Under the pieces are notes generated by a model that saw only the letters and a program-made list of their open reading frames with translations, searched no databases and was not told the DNA's origin. From Apis mellifera (taxonomy: Eukaryota > Arthropoda > Insecta > Hymenoptera > Apidae), in assembly GCF_003254395.2 (NCBI RefSeq), contig NC_037644.1, positions 675,001 through 739,000 on the forward strand: DNA of 64,000 bases, written 5' to 3'. The position numbers and the translations under genes were made by a program. Positions 1 through 12,456 of this stretch are shown here, piece after piece. Each line of letters starts with the position of its first letter. Position 1 is the stretch's first letter.

Positions 1-2382
1 CGTGGAATCTTGTCCTTTAAAACGTTTTTTTATTTATCTCGATACGACTCTCAGTTGCCGAGATATCGTCGTGTAAAGAAAAGGGTAATTTTTAATCGTT
101 TACTATCTCCATCCTTATCGCTTATTCGGAACTCTCGCTCGTACCTCGTCTCACTGACCTGTCCCAAACTCAGATCTCGCGATTCCTAGAAGACGTACGC
201 ATTTCCAGGAAGAAATATAGATCTCTCGATCCATTCATAACTGTATGGACATCTCATTATATCTTGGCAACCGATCAAGATATCGAGATAAAAGAAAAAG
301 TGACTTGGATGGCTTTTCTCTGTTTTCCGAATAGGTTTTTTGACGAATCTTTTTCACGTGAAAATCACGAGTTACATCTCGATAAAAATTTAATTTTAAA
401 AAATGATATTATACAATTATTTATAATTCGATTTCGCAGAATTAGATACAGAGAAGTATCTTATCAGTATCAGTTTCCAATCTCTTAAGTAGATGTTCTT
501 CGGATATTTCTGAAAAAGTTTTTCATATGGATTGAATTATCGAAAACAATTTCCACAAAGCACAAATATCATAAGATTTACTTTACGACTGGCGTATACG
601 TAATACCGACTTGCTTACGAGCCACGGGATCGTATCGATCTTCTTTTCTCTTCACATGCTTGCTATAACGAAAATAATAAATCAAACAAGAAAAATTATT
701 CGAGGAATCATTCGTTAAAATTATTCATTTCGTAGATGAAATTCTAATATACTTTAACATTTTCACTTCGTTCGTACTTTTTACAAATATCAACATAATC
801 GTATTCAGAAAAATGATCCAAGTATCACGAAAAAAGATCAATCTTCGAAAATTCCATTCAACTCGTGCAAACTCGATGTTCATTATCAAGCGATATTCGT
901 CCCACCCCCTTCTATTCTCTCCATAAATCTCTCTTCTAAAACCGGATACATAAATTCTGCGGAGAACTGCAACTTCAAACTATATTTCAAACGTATCATC
1001 TCCGGTCTCGACTCGCCCAAAACGTCCTGTTCGATCCGCCATCCGGTCGATGGGGAACAAAAAAAAAAAAAAAAAAGGAAACGAACAAACGTAACCGGAA
1101 ACGACGCATCGATTGATGGATATTGTCCTTGCACGACTCGAGACGATTCCGCTTCTCCCTTCGCGTTCTCCGCGCCAACAATGATGCACGGCGTGGCTGC
1201 ACTTTAGGTAAAGACCACAATACAGCATTTCCTGCCGGTATTCCCGTGAGAAAGTGCATTCGTTCTCGAATACCATGCTCCATTTCCCACGAAAGAGCAC
1301 TCTTTTCATTCTCTTTCCAACGACCTCGCCAAAGGAATTCCATCCTTGGAGAGCTGCTGCTGGCAAGCGTTTAGGAAGGGAAAAAAAAAAAAAACAAGGG
1401 ACAAGGATCGAATGCCTGCCCTCCGATAATGCTGCATTTGTAAGGATTTTTAGAACGAAATTTATATTTCCATTGTATGCAAATGAGTAGTCTCTCTTGT
1501 ATACGAACCGGCGTTTCATCTTGTTCCAATATTTTTTTTTTTTTATTACAATTCGAATCTCGAAGATACTGCATCGCTTATTTCGTGCAACGATGACGTA
1601 TATATATATAAATATTTTTGGTTTATCGACACAGGATAAAGTTCTATAAATTCTATCTTTAATTTCATACCTCGATATTTTTAGAATCTTTCGTTTTCAT
1701 ATGATGATTTTAAAATGATTGCATTTGATGATACTTTTTAATCCTCGTTATTTCATAGATAAAACAATTGATCATCTATTTAAAAAAAGAGGATTATTAA
1801 ACGCGTAACGGAACAAGTTTCATTTCCTTTTCTTGCTTAAACGTTTCGATCTCTTATCGAAACGTCTTCCAAACGTGTTCGAAACAACAAATCGAACTAT
1901 TATACACGTTCCCTACAACGTTCTCGTGGATGAAAATGAACGATGCAATTAAAAGTTGGGGAACGTGTAGGGAAGCAAATAGGCTTTCGCCTGCCGATAA
2001 ATCGGAAAGTTTCTCGTCTGCTCGAACTTCTCTCCGGTGTTACGACGGATGGTCACGTGATACACGCGGAACTTATCAGCCTGCTTCCGAATAAGAGCAT
2101 TGTGAAAGCTAATTTAGGTTCGTTACGTGGCTGCCCCCGTGGCTACGCCGTCCTATGCCGGGACTAATTAATCGAATTGGACGGAACCAGCCCCGAAAAA
2201 TTGCCTTCAAAGCCATACTTTTTTTGTTCGATTCGACGATGGAGCGTTCGGGAGCTATAGAATGAAATCATGATCGATAATCTCGTTAACGGGGGAGACA
2301 AAGGGAAGCAATTGTTTCTTCTGATTATCTAAAAATATATTCGGATAATTAATCGAAAGGTTAAGAATTATAGATGTCTTTT
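1..2382. other. Noncoding; GC-richer islands at 1.0-1.4 and 1.95-2.2 kb
   Basis: AT-rich flanks surround two islands with more CpG. The first has overlapping open frames on both strands that run through poly-A/T tracts at about 1059-1076 and 1380-1394, so they are not convincing genes. The second contains GGTCACGTGATAC (a CACGTG E-box). No gene family is recognised. Confidence 0.6.
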
Positions 2383-3583
2383 AAATTATATAAAAGAGAG
2401 GACGAGAGGAATCTTAATCGAACTCAAGATTTAGACTTTGAAACGTTAAACGTTTTTGTACATATGTAAAATTACAAATTGCAAAATATCGAAAATATTA
2501 TAATTTTTCTAGAATAAATCACCCTTTCAGTTCCATTTCTTCCAATTACGTAAAAATTTCGTAAAAATTTATTAATCGAAGTCAAGATTTAAACGTTTGA
2601 AACATTGCAGATTTTCGCATATAAAATTACAAATTACAAAATATCGAAAATATTATAATATTCCTAGAATAAATCACTCTTTCAGTTCCATTTCTTCCAA
2701 TTACGTTCGTAAAAATTTAATTTTTTGATTAAATTTCTACAAATACCGAAATATAGGCGTTATTATTAAAATTATTAGAATGGTGCGAAATTATATAAAA
2801 CTCTCCATGCGAGAGGAATCTTAATCGAAGTTAAGATTTAGATTTTGAACGCTTGAAACGTTAAACGTTGCAAATTTTCGTGCATATATAAAATTACAAA
2901 TTACAAAATATTGAAAATAATAAACGATATTATAATTTTCCTAGAATAAATCATCCATTTCTTCAAAAATTTAATTTTTCAATCTATTGTCGCATGCTGC
3001 ATGTTTGTATTTGTTTAAATTTCTGCAAGTAACGAAATATAGGCGTTATTATTATAATTATTGGAATGGAAATTATATAAAAGTCTCCATGTAAAAAGAA
3101 TCTTAATCGAAGTCAAGATTCAGACTTTGAACGCTTGAAACATTAAACGTTTTCGTACATATGTAAAATTACAAATTATAAAATATCGAAAATATTATAA
3201 TATTCCTAGAATAAATCATCCTTTCAGTTCCATTTCTTCCAATCACGTTCGTAAAAATTTAATTTTTTGATTAAATTTCTGCAAATAACGAAATATAGCC
3301 GTTATTATAATAATTATTGGAATGGTGCGAAATTATATAAAAGTCTCCATGCGAGAGGAATCTTAATCAAAGTCAAGATTTAGATATTGAACGCTTGAAA
3401 CGTTAAACGTTTTCGTGCATATATAAAATTACAAATTACAAAATATAATTTTCCTAGAATAAATCATCCATTTGTTCCAATAAAAATTTAATTTTTCAAT
3501 CTATTGTCGCATGCTGCGTGTTTGTATTTGTTTAAATTTCTGCAAGTAACAAAATATACGCGTTATTATTATAATTATTGGGA
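2383..3583. repeat. Tandem array 1: about five diverged units of 160-280 bp
   Basis: Units are recognised by AATCTTAATCGAAGTCAAGA near 2409, 2570 (partial), 2818, 3100 and 3358. Each is followed by GAACGCTTGAAACGTTAAAC, a run like AAAATTACAAATTACAAAAT, then CCTAGAATAAATCA. Spacing varies (about 160, 248, 282, 258) because of internal insertions and deletions. Units 3 and 5 share an extra segment containing TGTCGCATGCTGC that units 2 and 4 lack. All frames contain many stops. Confidence 0.88.
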
Positions 3584-4204
3584 ACGGCGCGATCGAGCTT
3601 TTTCGATATTCCTTATTTCGTTCCATCCGAGAGATTCGCACGCCTGTGCGCCGCCTTTCTCATGCAAATATTTCCCGATCAATCGTATCTGCACAAAGAC
3701 AACGCGATTCCTTTGTTTTTCAAACCCCTCCTCATCCCCTTGCTTCCAGTATATTCTAGGACACATTTCTCGTCGAGTAGCATCGAGATACACCCTCCCT
3801 TCTCTTCTTCTTCTTTCGTTTTCATACTCAAATATTCTTATAATATAATGGAAATTGTAAATCCACGAATCGAAAGAGAATCGAAAGAGAATGATATTTC
3901 TACCAATTTTCTGAAAAATTTGATATTTGATGCTTCTGCAAAAACGATATATCGATTTAGATTTTGATATAATTATTCGAACATCGCTTCTCCCCCACAA
4001 TTTTTCCATTATTTTATTTTGAATTTACAAAGCTGGATACACGAAGGAGCGAAATAAATTGCAATTCTCGTCTCGGAATTTGAACTTGAAATCTCTCGAG
4101 TCCGCAGCTACTAGGCTATTAAGGTTTTCCAATATTTGCTGGTGATCCCGTATATTTCCCGCGGATGCATGTACAATTTCTATGAAAAATATTTTCAACG
4201 TGCA

Positions 4205-4226
4205 GCAAGCAAGCAAGCAAGCAAGC
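4205..4226. repeat. GCAA tetranucleotide microsatellite
   Basis: Five perfect GCAA units plus two bases. Confidence 0.9.
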
Positions 4227-4822
4227 GTGCTCAATAATAATTCATAGAAAGCAATTTCGTAGCATCTATATCGGTTCCGCGCGGGAAAATATTATTAGAA
4301 TTCGAAAGAAAAGGAAAGATAAAATAACTCTGTCTATGAATTACGATGGAAATTACTCGCGACTGCGATTCTAAAAATAACCGCGACACTGCGTAGAAAA
4401 TTGTCTCGGGAGTCGTAGCTTGGACGTAGAATGGAGATCCACGTTTTATTAATACTCGCCTGGTTCACCCCTAAATTTGCATAAAACTTTGCAGAAAAAA
4501 GAAAAAGAAGAACGAGAGCACTTTGCCTCCTTGAATAATTTTCTTTGGAAGGGGAAATTGGAAAAGGCACGTAAGAAAAGGGTGGATGAAAGCTGGAATC
4601 ATGAATGAATTATCGGGCGTAAAATGTTTCGGTGGTGAATGGAGGAAAAAGAGAATTCGTCGAGGAAAATGGAAGAAGTTGGATTTTTGTCGTCGAGATT
4701 CGAGAACGGCAATTCGTATTCAAACTATGACTGATGTCTTCTCCCTCGTCCCCGTAAACGCGGTGTCAGTTTACCTTGCGGAGAAGGGTTTCATTCGGTA
4801 TGCAGCCATCTCCTTCGTCGCC

Positions 4823-4846
4823 GTGTGTGTGTGTATGTGTGTGTGT
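4823..4846. repeat. GT dinucleotide microsatellite
   Basis: Twelve GT steps broken once by TA. Confidence 0.9.
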
Positions 4847-6340
4847 AACGAAAACGAGGATACACGCGAATTGAACGGAAGGCGAATGTTGTTCGAGCAT
4901 ACACACTCGAATCGATCAGGTATGCTGCATCCGGAAGACGAGCTTTTGCCTAAAACGTGGCTAGTGCTTTCAAATGGATAAATATCCGTGAAAGAAATTG
5001 CGCGGAATGCGAATAACGTGAGCGCGATACAAAGTGGAAAGGAGATGGTGAGAACGTCGAGAGGGAAAGGAATACGTTTCCAGATTAACCTTCAACTTCT
5101 TCGATAGACACGTCGTGTCGTATACACGCGTATAAAATTATTGGATAACGAGAATAGAGACAAGTTTGGAGAATTGAATTAGAGGCATTCGAGCCAAATT
5201 TAAATTTGAAGCGAGATGGACATTTCCTTTCGAGGGTGAGAAATTCAAACGTTTCGTGATAGATAATTTGATAAATACATTTTCAGGAAATACAGAATTT
5301 GTTTCTTTATTTTTCAAGAAATTTTCCAAGGGGTATATATATAAATCATAATAATATACGATTAGAATAACATTTCGAAGAATGGAAATAATTATATTTA
5401 AATATAAGGATGGAACGAAAATATTTATGTGTACTTAAGAAGCTGGAGAATCTTCTTTGAACAACTTTTTCCTGTTTGAGTAATTAAAGTGTCACGGTCA
5501 GTGATCATTCATACGGAATATCTCTGTTCAAATATTAAGTCACCGTAAGATACATAGCAATATCGGTGTGTCACTCGATCCCTGATGAAACGTCACAACG
5601 TATTTTTCCTTTGGATAAACTAGGATGCGTCGGTACAAGTGGAAAATATATTTGTAAGTCGAGTCCGATATAAAAGTTGATGCAAAAGTAATGCAAATGA
5701 ATAAAATAAAATGTATAATTACAAACGAAATATATAGAAACGTTTAAATCGAAATCTTGCACGCGAATTGATCGAATTGTTTTTCGAATTTTGACCTCTC
5801 TCTCCTTAAAATGGATTTAAATTCTCCTGTTCTGGTTTGAATACTACGGAATATAAATTTCTCCGAAAATTAATTCCGATTTCGTGCCAAATATTATTCG
5901 TTTTCGAGAGATTCAAGAACATAAATATATTTGTCGAACGAACGAAGGCGAATCTGTATTGAAATCGTTTTGAAAATCGTTTCTCGAGGCTTTCAAAATA
6001 TTATCGTTGCAATTTTATTACATTATTTCATCGTTGTGAATACAATTTAACATTAATGACATAAAGTTTTGTTTCAATATCAGTTCCAAATTACGCTTGG
6101 ATCAACGTTATAATTTTTTAAATGTCTTTTTTTCGAAAAATATATTACTTTTATCATATTTGGCATCAATAATACAAATTCATATTCACTCGATGCAAAA
6201 ATTTTCTTCATCAATCAAGTCAAAAAGTGATTTAATTCACTCATTTATTTGTCATTCAAATTTTGAAATAATTTAATCATTTCAAATTCGCAAACAATTG
6301 TAATTATGTTAATTACGATAATGGAAGAACGGAAATATTT

Positions 6341-6943
6341 ATGAATTTATAATTTTGTTATTAATTTTTCTTTTTTTTTTTTTTTAGATTTTGTAATTAA
6401 CATATATTAGAATTGTATTCAAAACGAAGGAAAGATTTTTGTACAATGGATGGCTCGTTCGAGCAGACGAAATAATTTAAATCACGATTGAAATTTAGTC
6501 GTATTTGTCAATCGAGATATTCATAGCATTGTGTAGATATATGAATTTATAATTTTGTTATTAATTTTTCTTTTTTTTTTTTTTAGAGTTTGTAATTAAC
6601 ATACATTAGAATTGTATTCGAATGTACAAAGATTTTTGTACAAGGAATGGCTCGTTCGAGCAGACGAAATAATTTAGATCGCGATTGAAATTAAGTCGTG
6701 TTTGTTGGTTATATTTGTTGGAGATATTCATAGCATCGCGTAGATATATGAATTTATAATTTTGTTACTAATTTTTCTTTTTTTTTTTTTTTAGATTTTG
6801 TAATTAACATCCGCATAGAATTGTATTCGAACGTACAAAGATTTTTGTACAACGGATTTCGTTCGAGCAGACGAAATAATTTAGATCGCGATTGAAATTT
6901 AGTCGTGTTTGTTGGCCGAGATATTCATAGCATGGAGTAGATA
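6341..6943. repeat. Tandem array 2: three units of about 205 bp
   Basis: Unit starts (ATGAATTTATAATTTTGTTA) lie at 6341, 6541 and 6748. Each then has a T-rich tract, TTGTAATTAACAT, TTTTTGTACAA, and CTCGTTCGAGCAGACGAAAT or a close variant. The poly-T tracts differ slightly in length and flank. A detached piece of the same repeat lies at 7218-7290. Confidence 0.9.
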
Positions 6944-9900
6944 GTTCCTTGCCGGTATTAATTGTGAATTCGCCAATTCATTGTAAACAAGGAAACAAGG
7001 GGAAACCAACGGGTAAACAGGATACGAGAAACTCGGGCTGGTGGAGCACTATTGGCTGTCAGAAAGCATGAAAGCTTACGGTATAATTCAAAAGCTGCAT
7101 TAATATTTATGCCTGTCAACCCGTGCCACGTTGTATTTCCGTTTTCCCAACAGTAATAAAACTATTGTACGAAGAATGCGCGTCTGAAAATCTTATCTTG
7201 TTACCAGAGAATCCCTGTTACGATAATGGAAGAACGGAAATATTTATGAATTTATAATTTTGTTATTAATTTTTTTCTTTTTTTAGATTTTCTCTTCGAG
7301 AAATAAACATTTAATTTTTAATTACACGGTCAATTTACAATTTTTTTTTTCCGCCATCTATATATATTCTTTAATATTAATGGAATATTAATGGAATTAA
7401 GAATTTTAGAATGTGTATTATCGCATATCTCATCTATCAACTTCGTTCTAAGGAAGATAATTTCATAGTTCGTTTTCACGGATTTTTATGCATTTTTAAT
7501 TTGATGATTTATCATTGTCAATCCATACGGATTCAATAATTGAATTTATCGATCATGGCAAACGATTTTATTTTAGAATTAAAGAAAAAGAAATGAACGA
7601 TTACTTGTAATAATAATAATAAGTATGTTTGTCTGCTTGAATCGCATTAAATGGAATAAAAATGAGAAAAATAAGAAAAACATAAACAGAGAAAAGATTG
7701 GATTTTCTTAAATGGTCGCACAATCGATTCCTGTTCTTGTTAAAAGACAACAGAAACAGAACGGAAAGAACAACATCGGTTGTACAAGGAGGTTAAAATT
7801 AATGTTCAACGTAACAGAAACGTGAAACAGAAACTGCAATTTATTCGACTGACTTGGAAAGTGCATTATCGGAATCCAATTACACGCACAACGCAAGTGT
7901 ATGAGAATATTTATCAAGGCCGATGCTCGAATTAACCAGGTGATACCAGGATCTGAATCTGATTTTAAGAAATTTTCGGAATTTAAGATCGGTTAAAATT
8001 TCTTGAGAAATAATTCATATACGATATAAATATTATGAACAACATCTCGTAAAAGTTATTTTAAAAACAATTAAAATTTAGGATGGAAATTATTTGAGAA
8101 TTAATTGATTTTTGAGATGATGTAAATATCTCACAAAGATTTAAAAATATGATAAAATATTATTAATAATTTAATAATCGTTTTTAAAAAAAAAAAAAGA
8201 AAAAAGAACCTCCAGATTCATCTGAAAAGGGTTCTTCCACCGTGAAATTCACTTCACCTGGAATTAATTCGTCGGCATTCCATCGGCGGATTCCATTCAT
8301 TCGTGGAAAATCTCTCGTTTTTTTTTTTTTTAAAAATCCTTTTTTAAAAAACGCAAGGCATTTAACCATGAAAAATGTCACGCAGGGGGTGACAACTCGT
8401 GAAAAATCTTCGCGATTGAAGTTTCACAGTGGGAATCCTTTCGCGTCCCGAGCTGCGCTCGAATAACCGGTGAAAATTAAATTGCATCCGGTGCTCGTAG
8501 ATGCAGGTAAGATTGATCGATCTTTATCCTGATTACGAGACGGATTTCAGGGAGCAGACTTAATATCTTGGAGAAAAAATCTTGTTGGCAATTTGGCTCG
8601 TATTATATCTAGATTCGAGATTGCTACCAGAGATTGAAACTTGGAAACACGTAGAAAGATTTAACGAGATTCTTGATTCGTGACAAGGAAGATTTGTAAG
8701 AGAATTTGTTCATTTGTTTGAACAAAGTTTAAATCCATCACTCACTCAATTTATTTCATCATATATCCTTTTATAATATCGTTTCCTTAACTTTAACTAA
8801 AAGTTCTCGAGTTACAACTCGTAGAATCTTTTAAAATATTGTCATCTTTTGAATATTTCTCTTCACATTTGATCAGTTTCGTAAAGAAGTCAATTTTATT
8901 TCTAAACTTTCTCTCATAGCACGATAAAGTATAATACAAAACTCGTATAGAAAGGATTTCTATTCAATAATTATATATAATTACGGATTTTTCAACGGTA
9001 TAATATGTTGAAAAAATTTTCCACGGAGAATCTTATCTAACTTTCGTTATTAACGAAACTTGAACACTCGAGTTGAGCATCGATTTCACTCTCTCAAAGA
9101 GATTTCCTGTCGACAGAAAAATTGTTGGTCGACATTTCATTAAAAAATAAAAAAGTATTCGAACACTTTGGCGAATTCTTCCTTCTCTTTTATTTATTAT
9201 CGTTGAAAGAAGATGAGAATATTTGATCGTATTCTGCTCCAAAATCTCTTTTGTACTCTGTTCTTCGCTTTAATCTCAAGTAACTTTTTATTCCTAATAA
9301 AAATATTACTTTTCACCAATATCCATCCGTCTATTCAAATTCTAATATCAGCGAATAGTAAACTAACCAATCTATCTAAGAAATATTCGAATCTATCTTC
9401 TCGAAAGTCCATCCTCGAGACGGGAAATCCGAGGAATCTCTTGCGAACAATTTCTATAGCTAAACATAACGATACATAGCTCGAAATGGCCGAACGTCGT
9501 TCCAACCAACGCTTTAAAAGGAAATTGGTTTCGTGCACGTCCGTAAATCATAACGGAGCGCGAGAAACCGAAACTGGACCGGGGAGGAATTCCAGAAGAC
9601 GTTTCCAATAATCTGGAAACGTAACTGGGCGAGCAACCCCTGTCCAAGTTGCGAACCGATCTCGAGAAAAACCTTTTCGATATCGAACGCTTTCGCGTAA
9701 AATCGCTGTAATTCTTTTCCAATAGGGGCGATCCATTATTCGATACTGCAAAAAAAAACTACGAGGGGAGAAGAATTTGTAAGCCTCGGAGATTATTCTT
9801 GGAGCCTCTGATTATTTCCTTGAAAATGACTCGATCTTCCAATTAAACTTTTCCTTTTGTCCGTCTTGGACGACTTGGATTTCGTTTTATGCGAAAAAGT

Positions 9901-11680
9901 TCAGAGAAACTGTTAGCTTTTTTCTATCTTGTTTCTTTTCATTCACCGATGATTCATTCTTCTTATACACTTTCGATCACGTTCGTTCAACTTTCTTGCG
10001 GATATTAGAGAGGAGATTGGGATGATCGATTAGGGTGCGATTTGGAATCGGTGTAAGATAGGTTAGGTTTATTGATGCTAACGTAAATATAAAATGTTCG
10101 AAATAACGATTCAAACGTTAGCGTCGAATTATTAATAGTAATTGTAAGAAATAGAAAGAGAATTATTGACACTTTGAAAAATTTTATTTGGGAAAATAAA
10201 ATTGTCAACATGGAACAAAATCGTTCTTTCGAAAGAGAAATGAAATGTTTTGGATCCAAATTTTTGCAAAGAATAACACGTTAAGAAAGATTAATTCTTA
10301 ACGTTAAAATAAATATATATCTCTTTTTCAATCCTAAATATTTATAATTAATATCTTTTCCATTATTTTAAATAGAAGAAATTTCGGATGAATAGAATTG
10401 ATGGAAAAGTCTGGTTGTCAAAAGTCTGAAAATCAATATAAACGTATTATTTTTTTACTCGTAGTTTGAAATAATTTTTGCACGAAGAAAATGTAGGTTT
10501 AATCTTAGTTAATTCTTGTGCTAATTTTAATTTTAAATTTCCATTTAAGTTATGCTTCGAGCTAAGAAGTTAATTTCTCCTATAACTTTTCGCCTGTCGT
10601 TTTCAAAGGAACGATGGTCTAATTGCTACTCGACGAATTCATTTTCTGTTTCAATTTTAGTCCCGGTTAAATCTTGGATCAAATAAAAATTTTAATTCTA
10701 CCTCCTATTTGCTCCTTTTTCGAATATACGCCCGGTAATGAAGAACTTTGATTAATTTTGTCCAAAGTAGGTTAATTATGAATCGCGTCCGGATTTAATC
10801 AGAACTGCGTACAAATTGGATTTTCGTTAACTGACATCTACTAATCATCTTTTCACCAATTAACGATCGAATTGAAAAGGAAAACGTCTTTTCCGAATCG
10901 TGTATGTCTTCAAATGGGAAATTCTATTATTTGTTTAATACGTTAACGATTAAATAAAATCTTTCTCTTCCTTTCCATCTCTAAAAAAATATTCATCGAT
11001 TTTCGTAATAAATTTTTATATGGAGAATCAAAAGATGGATAATTTTCTTTCAATCAAATTTTCTAGATCAAAAAAAATCTGTTAACTTTCTTTCTCTCTT
11101 TAATTAAAATAAACTTCAACTATGAAGAAGATGTTTACAAAAATTCTTTTTAATTAATAAAATTAAATTTGAATACTTATCTCCAATTAAGGTACAATTT
11201 TCCTTTATGATTCTAAGCTCTTTTTCTTTCTTTTTACGTACGTTTTATCCGAAAGAAAACAATAACAGGATTTTATAAGAATTTATATTATGTACATTTT
11301 ATACGTATACAAGAGTTTCTTTACATAAAATTTCATATTCTTGTAAAGCTCGAAAATTTCTGAGAAAATTTGTTTTCCCTTAGTTTGTTTATGCAAAAAT
11401 CCTTTTCTTCCGGCTATCCAAATAAGTTTCGACCTAAGGATTGGCAAAGAAAAAAATCCCAGATAAGGGACCTGCGCTCCAACAACTTATTCCCTATCTC
11501 CAATATCACGAGCAATCTGGTCCTTGCATTACCAACTTCGCGTGGATCCCCGGGGAAAATCAGTATGAAAGGTCAGGGTGCTTGCTCTTGGAACCTGTTA
11601 TTTCCTCTGTTCTTCGTCGAAACTCGAAGGAAGGCGAGGAACGCATTTCTTTTTTACATTCATTTACATAATAAACGTCC
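6944..11680. other. Noncoding, apart from the detached repeat at 7218-7290
   Basis: 7.0-7.2 kb is GC-richer and stop-rich. 8.35-8.52 kb ends in ATGCAG|GTAAGA, a donor-like site with no open frame before it. 9.48-9.72 kb is another GC-richer island. 10.2-11.35 kb is AT-rich filler with nothing distinctive. Confidence 0.6.
7218..7290. repeat. Detached partial copy of array 2 with its left flank
   Basis: Carries GATAATGGAAGAACGGAAAT followed by the unit start and a T tract ending in AGATTTT, matching about 6316-6388 almost base for base. About 270 bp of unrelated sequence separates it from the end of the main array. It includes sequence from upstream of the first unit, which units 2 and 3 do not have. 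Confidence 0.85.
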
Positions 11681-12456
11681 ATTTGAAAATTTTTCCAGTT
11701 ATCTAGTTTTTAATTATCACTTTATATCGACCAATTTAATTAGAATTACACACACAAAAAGAAAGTTAAACCAAAACTAATACCCAATCTCTTAATCTCA
11801 TACGAAATGAAAAGTTCGATTTCTTTCTAATTAATTGATCTTCCCACAAAAACATTCATTTGAAAATTCTTTCAATTATCACTTTATATCGACCAATTTA
11901 ATTAGAATTACATACAAAAAAAAAGTTAAACCAAAACTAATACCCAATCTCTTAATCTCATAAGAAATGAAAAGTTTCTTTCTAATCAATTGATCCTTCC
12001 ACAAAAATATTCATTTGAAAATTCTTTCAATTATCACTTTATATCGACCAATTTAATTAGAATTATACAAAAAAAAATAAAGTTAAACCAAAACTAATAT
12101 CCAATCTCTTAATCTCATAAGAAATGAAAAGTTCGATTTCTTTCTAATTAATTGATCTAGTTTCCAATTATCACTTTATATCGACTAATTTAATTAGAAT
12201 TACACACACAAAAAAAAAGTTAAACCAAAACTAATACCCAATCTCTTAATCTCATAAGAAATGGAAAGTTCGATTTCTTTCTAATCAATTGATCTTCCCA
12301 CAAAAACATTCATTTGAAAATTCTTTCAATTATCACTTTATATCGACCAATTTAATTAGAATTACACACAAAAAAAAAAGTTAAACCAAAACTAATACCC
12401 AATCTCTTAATCTCATAAGAAATGAAAAGTTTCTTTCTAATCAATTGATCCTCCCA
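11681..12456. repeat. Tandem array 3: five units of 137-161 bp with trimer order
   Basis: The marker ATTATCACTTTATATCGACC (one copy has GACT) starts near 11714, 11874, 12029, 12166 and 12327. Other shared blocks are AAACCAAAACTAATACCCAA and TCTCTTAATCTCATAAGAAA. Units 2 and 5 lack the TCGAT after AAAAGT. Units 1 and 4 both follow a CTAGTTT-type junction. Unit 1 to 4 and unit 2 to 5 are each about 452 bp apart, so the array reads as repeated trimers. Confidence 0.9.

Larger units (their letters stand above)
3584..6340. other. Noncoding, no gene recognised
   Basis: Holds GCAA and GT microsatellites and a moderately GC-rich part at 4.57-5.1 kb. A 131-codon frame at 4586-4981 (plus) is unlike any known family and encodes the GT run as Cys/Val/Met. 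A CAAATTTAAATTTG palindrome lies near 5196. Confidence 0.6.

Noticed and set aside
980..1519. 179-codon frame, minus strand
   Set aside because: Runs through two poly-A/T tracts read as Phe strings and overlaps several other frames on both strands. Composition artefact.
4586..4981. 131-codon frame, plus strand
   Set aside because: Includes a GT microsatellite translated as Cys/Val/Met repeats and matches nothing known.
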